A DNA stretch of 64,000 bases. Origin: Meconema thalassinum. Lineage: Eukaryota > Arthropoda > Insecta > Orthoptera > Tettigoniidae. The stretch is from NCBI GenBank assembly GCA_946902985.2, contig OX336388.2, positions 224,896,467-224,960,466 on the forward strand, written 5' to 3'. A program made the translations under genes and the position numbers. The stretch's first letter is position 1. The number at the start of each line of letters is the position of its first letter. A model generated the notes under the pieces. It made no database searches, was not told the origin of the DNA, and was given only the letters and a program-made list of their open reading frames with translations. Of this stretch, positions 55,616 through 64,000 are shown in pieces.

Positions 55616-56377
55616 TTAGCCTATTTTCATTTATGAAAAAATGGCTTATGAGATCACCTTTTATCCGTGTGTGTGTGAGTGTGTCCCAAATCACATCTAA
55701 ACGGCTCAATCGATTTCAATAAAACTCGATAAGTTAATAGCACCATATTGGCCGACCCCGACAGTGCCCTTCAAATTTTATTATGTCTCACCAATCCAAC
55801 ATGGCGGCTGTGAAAAATATTTCAGCGGCATTCTATATCTCCTGAACTATTACTGATATCACCCTGAAATTTTGTACGGTGATAAAGGGCACAACTAGAC
55901 TTTTAGCTATGATACTTCCAAAATCCTATAAAATACAAAACAAATATGGCGGTCAATCGAATGTGTAACATTTTAATAGACATTTCTTGCGATTTAACCA
56001 TCTGAGCGCAGTGAAATATGGTAGTGTAAATGCATATACACATTGTAATGCACTGGCATCTAATTTAGTTGAATTTTTCACATAATCTAAAGATGGCGGC
56101 TGTGCGCAATTTGAAAAATAAGTTTTTATACCTTGTGTATTAATCATGCGATCGAAGTGAACGTTTGGATAATTAACCTACGCAAAAATCATTATCTAAC
56201 TCTTTGGCATACATATATCAAATTCCAACATGGCGACCATCCGAAATATTTACACGGTTCTCAATATATACGAATCTATTACAGCAATCAAACTGAAATT
56301 TTGTATATTGATAGTGGCAATTAACATCAGTAGGATATATGAAAATAGGCTGTATAGTTCAACACGGAACTACTTGT
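55616..56377 (-). mobile_element. HINE-like element B3
   Basis: Hairpin AGCCTATTTTC...GAAAAAATGGCT (55617-55650), GT run, ATGGCGGC motifs (AACATGGCGGCTGTG, AATATGGCGGTC, AAGATGGCGGCTGTGCG) about 145 bp apart, and the ACAAGTAGTTCCGTG end. Confidence 0.65.
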
Positions 56378-56926
56378 TTTACTTGCCATTTCCACAGTCA
56401 TTTGGGTGCCTATTGGAATGCAGGGCCCTCACGATTTGATGGCCCTATTAAACGAGCCCTTCCTGAGGCAAAGTGGAATGAACGGTTCAGCCTATTAAGT
56501 TATCCAAGTCTCCAGCTACGCGTAACATCTGGCAGGGAGTAATTCCTGGTCTCGAACTCATAACTACTAAAAGACTTGCTCACAAGACACGATCGAACGA
56601 AGAAAAGAAAAAAAAAGAGAGAAAGAACCAAAGAATAAAGGAACGTTAACAACCTTGAAGATGTGCTCAAATTGCTCCCGCTGCAGTGAACGGTTTAGAT
56701 GGCTGTGGTCTTGCTTGGCCTAAGCAAATGATGACTCGACACTTTGCCCACACAAAAGGCGACGAGACAGGCTGCACAGTAGCGACTAAGTGTCTTAATT
56801 CTCTACAAAAGCTACCTGTTGGCTGCTATCACATATATAGTAGTGCTGCAGGCTATCCTGACTACACTGGACGGACTTTTATGTGGTAGGTACAGGGACT
56901 TGACGTTAGTTAATACTTTAGAACAT
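56378..56926. other. No recognised feature
   Basis: A 67-codon frame at 56686-56889 (KCLNSLQKLPVGCYHIY) looks protein-like but is not recognised. Confidence 0.4.
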
Positions 56927-57577
56927 GATCATGATGGTGGTAATTGGTAGATATGTTAAGAGGCCTAACATCTAGGTTATCGGCCCCTGATGGTTTGGGT
57001 GATAGTGAAAGATGAGATGAGAATGTAAACTATAACTAATACTAACTACAGACTTACAAACTAGAAGAAGAAATGGTAAACAAATAAAGAATAAGGCAAA
57101 TAAAGGACAGGAAGAAAAGAAATACCCTCAACCCTCGAAGTATGAGGATTGAGGGACGTGGAAGGAAGGAGAGCCATGAATGGCATATAGGAAAGGGAAA
57201 GAGGGCCCGCCCCAAAGTCAGAGGAAAACGGGGATAAAACGGACTCAGGTCAGGAATCCCTCGGGGTCGCCAACTCCCGAACTCACCAGCCGTGAGCCCT
57301 TGAGGGTGTAGCAATATCCAGGGTGCACCAGAAGTGTTGGGGCTATATACACCCTGCCTCCTTGAGGGTCTTGAGCAGAAGGCAGGAGATAACAGGAAAG
57401 AAAAAGAAAAAAAAGAAGGCTGACCCCTCGTACAAAGATGAGACAAGGGCCAATCAAGGCGGGAAAGGAAGAGAACAAGAGTTGACCAAGTGAAGCCGAC
57501 AGGAAAAAAGACGGAGCGGAGCAATGCTGGACTCAGCTGGGGTCCCGAGGTCGCCAACCCACGTCCCACTAGATATG
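56927..57577 (-). mobile_element. R720 retroposon, minus copy
   Basis: The minus strand runs from ATCTAGTGGGACGTGGGTTG to the GGGCCGATAACCTAGATG end and ATCATG tail. The 171-aa frame 57054-57569 is a non-coding read-through similar to those in the other copies. Confidence 0.75.
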
Positions 57578-58460
57578 AACTGGCGTGAAAAGATATAACA
57601 CGAGGTCATTTTGACCCATAGTGAGTCACTCCCTTGATGTCGCAGTCGTACGGATTTTAATGAAGTAATTTTACACCTGCTGTCTTCCTATGAACTATTC
57701 CCAATATAAAATGAGGATTATTTATAATTTTCAAATTTTCGTAACAGTGTAATAGGCATTGATGGTGGTGGCAAACCTGTCATCTTAATTTTCTTCAGAT
57801 TGTCCCGACTAACGTAAGCCGAAAATTGTCACGCGAGGACTGGCGCCTTGGGTAAATCTGACCCGGCCGTAAATAATATAGAAATAACTTGAGTGTTCCA
57901 AAAACTATGGACATAATGTATTAACAGGGTGAAGTTCAAAGATAGGAAGGAAGGTCCAGTACTGCTCTGGTCTAAGCTGCGTGAACTTGAGAGGAATGTG
58001 CATCGCGGCCTATGAGAAGTGATGTGGTTTCTCGGTCCGTGCATTGTACAGAACCAAATACATTGGTCGGTGACTCACTCACTCATTCGTAACAACACAG
58101 TGGTTTGAGCAACGGCCCTATGTTAGCAGTATAGGAATAGAAAGGAATACCAGATAACACGGTGGGCTGTTGACAGGCCCTTCTCTTCTCGCCCGACCCT
58201 TCCCTACTCTTTCTCCTCACCCCGCAAGTTCACAGAGCTTGGACCCGAGCAGTAAGTGACAGGAAATAAGGGCTGACCAAAACGAAAATAAAGAGCTTGA
58301 AAAACCAGTCCTCGCAAGTTAATCCTTCAGAATTACAAATTAACTAGCACTGACACCTCAATAACACAGGTTATGATACTTATTCTTCGCTCACCCAAGT
58401 ACATGGGACTGAAATGAACACGTTCTCCAACCGTATGAATGAAACATAATGAGAATTAGC
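57578..58460. other. No recognised feature
   Basis: Unique sequence. No coding frame with known motifs and no terminal repeats found. Confidence 0.4.
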
Positions 58461-58469
58461 ACCGTGTAG

Positions 58470-58800
58470 CCTATTTGACTGATAAACCGACAGTGGTAGC
58501 TTCGCTCGCTATAGCGCAGCTCTAGGCCATAGGGGTTGATAGACGTGGCTTTGAGCCCCACCGTCGGCTGTCCTTGGAATGGTTTTCCGTGGTTTCCCAT
58601 TTTCAACGACAGGCAAATGCTCGGACGGTACCTTCTGACAGTCCGCGGCCGATTCCTTTCACATCCTTGCCCAGTTTCATTCATCTTCATTAATTTCAAC
58701 TGTCATTAACTCCTCTCATGAGGCTGGCGTCAGGAAGGGCATCCCGCCGTAAAATTCACCCGCCACATAGCATTTCATCACATCTCATACCCGACCCCGT
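58470..58800 (+). mobile_element. SINE S6 (V-core-like)
   Basis: A degenerate tRNA-like head (GGTAGCTTCGCTCGCTATAG) precedes the core GAATGGTTTTCCGTGGTTTC, CAGGCAAATGCTCGG and a 3' part with GGCGTCAGGAAGGGCATCCC. This core and 3' block occur in SINE/LINE-derived repeats of many animals. Confidence 0.6.
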
Positions 58801-58807
58801 TGGAAAC

Positions 58808-59236
58808 TGGAATAATTTATTTATCGTATGGCTTTTAGTGCCGGGAGTGTCCGAGGACTTGTTCGGCTCGCCAGAGTCTGTAGCTGCTACAAGCGGACAC
58901 CACTAGGGTGAGCTAGTGTTCCGGTCAATTTCAAGTAGTTCCAACTTTCGCTACCAGATATCAATGATACCTAGTGGTGAACGTTGGAACTTTGATGGAG
59001 CGTTACAACGAAATCTAGTCTAGAAATTTAGCTCCAAACAAGTTTAGTCTGTGGAAGGTTCTTTTACATGCCATAAATCTGTGACATGGGACCGCCGGCT
59101 TTACTTCCCCTCCGAAGGAAGGCATACTGAAGGATTTTAACGCTCTTAAAAAATCCAATGACTTCGGCCGGGTTTGAACCCGCGATCTTGGGCACAGAAG
59201 CTCAGCTTGCTACCAACTACGCCACCGAAGCCGCAC
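58808..59236 (-). mobile_element. SINE S2b, head plus alternative 3' module
   Basis: Head at the 59236 side (GCGGCTTCGGTGGCGTAGTT, GGGTTCAAACCCGGCC). The body is as in S2, but the 3' end is CGGACACTCCCGGCACTAAA and TAAATAAA rather than CCAACCA. Confidence 0.8.
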
Positions 59237-59264
59237 AGGAATAATAAGAGATAGACATACAATT

Positions 59265-59560
59265 AATTTGACTGATAACCTATGTTATTGTGGTATCTGC
59301 AGTAGTGTGTGTGTGTATTTGCAATTCAGGTGAGGTTTCGGAAGGAGATGGCCGTGGCCTTATGTTAGGAACCATCCTGGCATTTGCCTGAAGTAGAAAA
59401 CCACTTCCAGGATGGCTGAGGTGGGAATCGAACCATCCTCGTCTCAGGTTTGCAACACAAGGCTGAGTGTACCCAGTTTCAGCCCAAACACCTGAATTAA
59501 ATTCCTTAGCAGGGTCGGGAAACAAACCCGGACCTCCAGGATGACTGCCAAGAACGAAAG
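59265..59560 (-). mobile_element. SINE S3
   Basis: Minus-strand copy with CCGGGTTTGTTTCCCGACC (degenerate B box) and AAGTGGTTTTCTACTTCAGG core. Near-neighbour of S2b. Confidence 0.65.
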
Positions 59561-59634
59561 CAATCGCTCGAAATATCTTTTTCCCCCACGTGTCTTAAAA
59601 CCGCCTCATTTATTACGCTATCTTTCTTCTATCT

Positions 59635-60178
59635 TCAGTCCAAGTTTCACTTCCATAGAGGGCCACGCTCCAGACAAATGATTTCAAAAAATAATAATCA
59701 TTGTATCAATATTTGATGTCAGCTAATCCTCAGCCCCGTGGTGTTGGAGTAGCGCAGCTGCCTCTCACCCGGAGGCCCTGGGTTTGAATCCCGGCTCCGT
59801 CAGTGATTTTAGAAAATGGCGTGAGGGCTGGAACGGAGTGCACTCAGCCTCGTAAGGACAATTGAGTAGCTGTCTGACAGTGAGGCAGTGCCCTGGTCAC
59901 GAAAACCAAGATTAACGGCCGAGGGGACCCGATGCGCTGACGACGCGTCACCCCAATATGTGCCGGCTGAATGGCTGGGCAGCGGTCACTTGGTAGGCCT
60001 AGGCCCTTCATGGGCTGTAGCGCCAGTGGTATTATTATTATCCTTGACTGTGGTAACTTACTTTTTATATCCTCTTTGCTTCGTCTATCACTTCTTATTT
60101 AGCTTCTCAAGTAGCAGATTCCACTTTTTTCAGCTTTCCGTCTGCCAATTCACTGTGGGTAGAAATAATATGTCATTT
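59635..60178 (-). pseudogene. LINE ('YGSETWT' family), decayed, with SINE inside
   Basis: Minus-strand pieces TEKLKKVESAT (60178-60050 part) and VALYGSETWTE (59725-59635 part) are separated by an S1 SINE. Heavily degraded. Confidence 0.6.
59733..60045 (+). mobile_element. SINE S1, full length
   Basis: Head CCCCGTGGTGTTGGAGTAGC, B box GGGTTTGAATCCCGG, the full S1 body (CACTTGGTAGGCCTAGGCCC) and a short (ATT)n tail. Best reference copy of S1 here. Confidence 0.88.
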
Positions 60179-60200
60179 CTTACGCCTGCTATGAATTTTA

Positions 60201-61138
60201 ACAAGATGTTCAGTAAAGAACATATAGCCTACTATCTTCTAAATGCATGGGTATTGTTATAACTCTTTGTCCTTTCCAAGGAGAATAATTGAATGTTGGT
60301 TGTAGTAGCTTGTTGAAATACAACGTGCTATACGGATATTAAACACGAATATGAGGTGCCTTTTGCTAGTGCTACCTCTGTAAAAAAATTCTTTCAATTC
60401 GATTTCAACGTGTTTGAATTGATATGGCGAATCAATTTGCACACATACATGGCTGCTATATGAAAACTATTAGGCTGATGAGCTTGTCGTTCAGTCAAAA
60501 GATGCTTCCCACACAAAAGTATGTTGTTGCAAAATTTGGTCGAAATCAAATGATTAGGTTGGTTGTAATTTGTTTTAAGCTTCTATCATTTGGGTGGCCA
60601 CCATTCCGTTTCCGTCAAGATGGCGGCGATATAAAACATGAAAACTGAGGTTCCCTTTGCTAGTGCTACCTCTGTACCAAATTTCGTTCAATTCGGGTTT
60701 ACCGTGTTTGAATCGATAGGGGGAATCTATTTGCACACATACATGGCCGCCATATGCAGACTATTGAACTGATGACCTTGTAGCTTGGTCAAAGAACGCT
60801 TCTCACATAAAGGTATGTTGTTGCAAAATTTGGTAGAGATCGGATAATTAGGTTAGTCGTAATTTGATTTAAACTTTGAACATTTGGGTGGCCGCCATTA
60901 CGTATCCGTCAAGATGGCGGCGATATTAAACATGACACTGAGGTGTCCTTTGCTAGTGGTGCCGCTGTACCAAATTTCATTCAATTCGGTTTCACCGTGT
61001 TCGAATTGATAGGGGGGGGGACAGACATTCAGAGTACACACACTCTCACACACACAAACAGACCCACAATTTTTGGCCCGGTGTAGATCTCATAAGTCTA
61101 CTTTAATTTTTTGCAAAAATCCAAAGTAGGCTAAAAAT
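60201..61138 (+). mobile_element. HINE-like element A5
   Basis: Starts ACAAGATGTTCAGTAAAGAA. It has two to three ~290-bp units with CAAGATGGCGGCGAT (near 60617 and 60912), a G-run, a CA-rich stretch and a hairpin ending CAAAGTAGGCTAAAAAT. Confidence 0.65.
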
Positions 61139-61289
61139 TAGTGCCAAATTTTGTATCATAACACGGAACGTAGTTTTATAAACGTTGCCATGTAAAACGT
61201 TTCCTTAATGACTTTTGAACTAACAGAAATACAAACGAGTATTTATTACATTTTATATGAATAAAATTGAATAAATCAAATTCATCATC

Positions 61290-61565
61290 ATAATCACCAT
61301 CTTCTACAGTTTCCAGCAACTGCACTGGCTGGGTCTGCTTGGAACATAAGCCTCTCCAACGTCTTCTATCCTCTCACCACCTTTCACTCCTCACTCTGTC
61401 CCACTCTTCTCCTCTTTTCTCACTCCTTCCTTCACCTCCACAATCCACCTTCCTCTTGGTTTCTCACCTTCCATTTCCATCTCATGGATCCTCCTTGGTA
61501 TCCTGCCCTAGCGCATTCTCCTAACATGTCCGTACCAGCTCATTCAATGATCTCTTGTAAGGGAT
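61290..61565 (-). pseudogene. LINE C-terminal fragment
   Basis: The minus strand reads PRRIHEMEMEGEKPRGRWIV and, in another frame, RWRGLCSKQTQPVQLLETVE. The ExxGxRPRGRxxxxW block then RWR is the usual end of LINE ORFs. A further LINE family, decayed. 61139-61289 shows nothing recognised. Confidence 0.5.
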
Positions 61566-61583
61566 ACTCTTCCAAAATGCACA

Positions 61584-62224
61584 TCAGGGGCTCAGAACTT
61601 GTGGGGCGTGGGTTGGCGACCACGGAACCCCAGCTGAGACAGGCATTGCTTCCACTTATTTGTGTCGGGCTCCTCTCCGTCTTCTTTCCTGTCGACCTCC
61701 CTTGGTCAACTCTTGTTCTCTTCCGAGGCCTAGGGAGTCTCTTCCTTTCCCACCTTAATTGGCCCTTGTCTCATCTTTCCTGATACCCTCTTTCTGCGAG
61801 GGGTCAGTCTTCTATTATGTTATCTCCTGCCTTCTGCTCGAGACCCTCAAGGAGGCAGGGTGTATGTAACCCCACCACTTCGGGTGCATCCTGGATAGTG
61901 CTACACCCTCAGAGGCTCACGGCTGGTGAGTTCGGGAGTTGGCGATCCCCAGGGATTCCTGAGCTGGGTCCGTTTTTCGTATTTTTCCACTGACGTTGGG
62001 GCCGACCCGCTCCTCATTCCCTTTCCTGTCCGCCTTTCATGGCTCTTATTCCTTCCAAGTCCCTCAATCCTCATTCTTCGTAGGTTGAGGGCTTTTTTTT
62101 TCTTCCCGTCCTGTATTTGCCTTATCCTTTATTTGTTTACCATTTCTTCATCTAGGATGTAAGTTTGTAGTTAATTTTCTTAAATAGTTTTCGTTCTCAT
62201 CTCATCTTTCACTATCACCCAAAC
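61584..62224 (+). mobile_element. R720 retroposon, 3' end cut by hAT-N2
   Basis: Starts CAGGGGCTCAGAACTTGTGG and runs to CACTATCACCCAAAC, where other copies continue CATTAGGGGCCGATAAC. The missing 3' tail implies a deletion with, or after, the hAT insertion. Confidence 0.8.
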
Positions 62225-62225
62225 C

Positions 62226-63054
62226 AGGGGTCGAATTTTTATGTAAATACATACTTTAAGCATTTTTCTATAAATACATAAATTCCTGCTTTTCATTTAT
62301 TAGCACATAAAAAGACATAATATTAACATTTTAAAAATCAGTATGCTATCTTTCAGTTTTTTGCATTTTTGTTCTGTGTTACTTCAACGAGGAAGAACCT
62401 CTGAGCTATCTAATCTTCATTCATAGCATATGTCAGCTTGCAACTGTGTTATTCCTAGTTTGTCGCCCCGAGCCACTCACTGTGGAAGCCGGGGATTTCC
62501 CCGTCCATAGGCATATTGCACCACGTGCTGACCCCGCCCCCGCCCCCTTCCTACCTGGAACCAGTGTCACTAACATGCAGTTCATTTCTGGCACTGTGAA
62601 GCGTAAGGCGGTTCTACGATGTCTAAAGTACAATCAACTACAATTTATCGTCTGCAGCAGTATGTTGAAGAATTGAAGGATAATTTTTCTGATGGGGGCG
62701 TTCTGTTCTAACAACCATCTGGGAAAGCAATCAAGGCTGAACAGCGATCCCAAGTTACACAAACCTCAAGAGCAAGAAACATATTGCCGCAATTTCGCGC
62801 CTTCAGAAGAAGTGTTTCGCGATAATCGTCGGTCATTTGTGATGGACAACCTGAAGATGTATCTCGTTGTGTATTGTAATGCTTCAGCAGTCAGTGAGAC
62901 ATAGCATTCGTGAGTACTGCATATTGTTTATATTCACATTAATAAACTAAATTGTAATTAAATATGTTTACTTTTTTGTCACATATTTCGGGTATTTTTT
63001 ATACATAAAAATAAATATTTTCCCGATTTTTAGCACCTAAAATTCCGAGCCCTA
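62226..63054 (+). mobile_element. hAT element hAT-N2, internally deleted
   Basis: Inverse of hAT-N1. The right end CCGAGCCCTA matches the TIR; the left end is AGGGGTCGAATTTTTATG. No TSD (flanks GTTATT vs CACCCAAAC), so one flank has been rearranged. A transposase remnant (ATG 62619 to stop 62902-62904) has the same zinc-finger to EEVFRDNRRSFVMDNLKMYL junction as hAT-N1, plus a TAA in the finger. Confidence 0.8.
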
Positions 63055-63252
63055 GTTATTATAATTGCGAGCAAAGTTGATTATTAAATCTAAACACACA
63101 TAATCGCATGTCAAAATACAACCATAAAATCCGAAACAACAGTTCTTTGGCTAAGACAAGTCACGTCAAAATTGCCATTGGAACAGCAAGATACAGTACA
63201 ATAACCTACAAATTCCATCCTTGCTCCACTCCACAAAATGAAAATATATATA

Positions 63253-63888
63253 CAGTGGAACTTGGATAATTCGAACCCCAAGGGACCAGTAAGAAAATTC
63301 GAACTATCCAAAAATTCGAATTAAGAAAGTTCTTTGGAAAGGGTAGGGAAAATATATTGTATTACGTTTACATAATTTTGTTCAACAAAGCAGATTAGCA
63401 GACAGCGGCACTGTAGAATAACTATATCGTGAATAACCTCAAAAGGTTTAAGTGATAAAATAAAACCAAAATGTCTATTCAACGACAGTAGTAATCCAGC
63501 AATCTAGTTAAGTCTTAGAGGAATGTATTGTTTTTCAAAAAAGTTTGAGATTTTTACCTGTTTCCTACAATTAAGTCTCTCGGCCATCACAAAATAATCT
63601 AACAAATTTAAGTAACTGAAAAACGAATCACGTCATTTCTACATTAAAAAAGACACGTAAATTCTGTGATGTGGTCCGTTGATCGGGCTGCACTCGGATC
63701 AGTTGTGTCGCGAACCATCTTGTTTTTCGGAGTTTTTACACGTATAAACTTCGAATTATCCAAAATATAATTCGAATTAACCACGATTTGTTAGCATTGA
63801 TTGTATATAAAATGCTAGGGACCAAGAGAAAATTTCGAATTAAAGGAGATTTCGAATTATAGAAGTTCGAATTAGCCACGTTCGACTG
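63253..63888. mobile_element. Pogo/Tigger-type MITE
   Basis: Left end CAGTGGAACTTGGATAATTC, right end complement CAGTCGAACGTGGCTAATTC, flanked by TA (63251-63252, 63889-63890). AATTCGAA-type motifs are repeated at both ends. 636 bp, no coding frame. CAGTxGAAC... with TA targets is typical of pogo/Tigger derivatives. Confidence 0.8.
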
Positions 63889-64000
63889 TATTCGACTTTC
63901 GATCATCACAGGATATTTTTTAAATAAAGAAGTGTATAGTCCGTTTTATGGTAATATACAATTGCCAACTGTTTAGATATGTAATTTTTACTGAATTATT

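Noticed and set aside
57054..57569. 171-codon frame, minus strand
   Set aside because: Read-through of the R720 copy; no conserved codon pattern between copies.

Overview
This 64 kb window looks like a stretch of a large, repeat-rich arthropod genome, most likely an insect; the order cannot be fixed from the sequence alone. The grounds are the mix of mariner, pogo, hAT, PIF/Harbinger, RTE and other LINE remnants, several tRNA-headed SINE families, Helentron-like elements with microsatellites inside, and abundant (ATT)n, (CA)n and (TTTA)n. There is no prokaryotic gene organisation. I found no intact host protein-coding gene, no genuine tRNA or rRNA gene and no CRISPR array. The longest meaningful reading frame (31128-32084) is the C-terminal part of an RTE-like reverse transcriptase.

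The dominant component is a superfamily of non-autonomous elements that I call HINE-like (Helentron-associated interspersed element-like). At least eleven copies fall into three interior types: A (1563-4001, 7090-8952, 18729-23594, 32983-38570, 60201-61138), B (9783-10590, 25398-26901, 42850-43640, 55616-56377) and C (10836-11963, 38846-40947). All share a small hairpin at one end, a subterminal inverted repeat (AGCCTAYTTTC / GAAARTAGGCT), a G-run beside a CA microsatellite and a second hairpin. Their interiors differ in sequence but share a tandem architecture of about 146 bp (292 bp in type A). Types A and B carry an ATGGCGGC-type motif in phase with that repeat.

These copies were targets for younger insertions that can be delimited by target-site duplications (TSDs): a solo LTR with 4-bp TSD (1745-2975), a hAT element with 8-bp TSD (19624-23531), a 4.6 kb TTAA-flanked element (33780-38427), and a PIF/Harbinger element with TAA TSD (38862-39820). 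Elsewhere there is a second hAT family with a deletion-fused transposase (14005-14841 and 62226-63054), a pogo-like element with a zinc-finger C-terminus (46773-48113), a pogo/Tigger-type MITE (63253-63888), two adjacent mariners folded back on themselves (28987-30529), and LINE fragments flanking an RTE copy as inverted arms (30537-32976).

Other repeats are six SINE families (S1 to S6), a 725-bp retroposon with TSDs and an internal duplication (R720), a palindrome-bearing repeat family (PAL), minisatellites of 58, 44 and about 160 bp, and several unclassified interspersed families. Layout: 0-5 kb LINE ends, HINE-A with solo LTR, AT-rich tract; 5-14 kb minisatellite, PAL, HINE A/B/C cluster, LINE; 14-18 kb hAT, R720 pair; 18-24 kb HINE-A with nested hAT; 24-28 kb tandem repeats and HINE-B; 28-33 kb mariners, LINE arms and RTE; 33-41 kb HINE-A with the TTAA element, then HINE-C with Harbinger; 41-50 kb LINE fragments, PAL nest with pogo; 50-60 kb SINEs, microsatellites, R53, HINE-B, R720; 60-64 kb HINE-A, R720, hAT, MITE. 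No genes act together here: the biology is a layered record of transposition, decay and palindrome formation.
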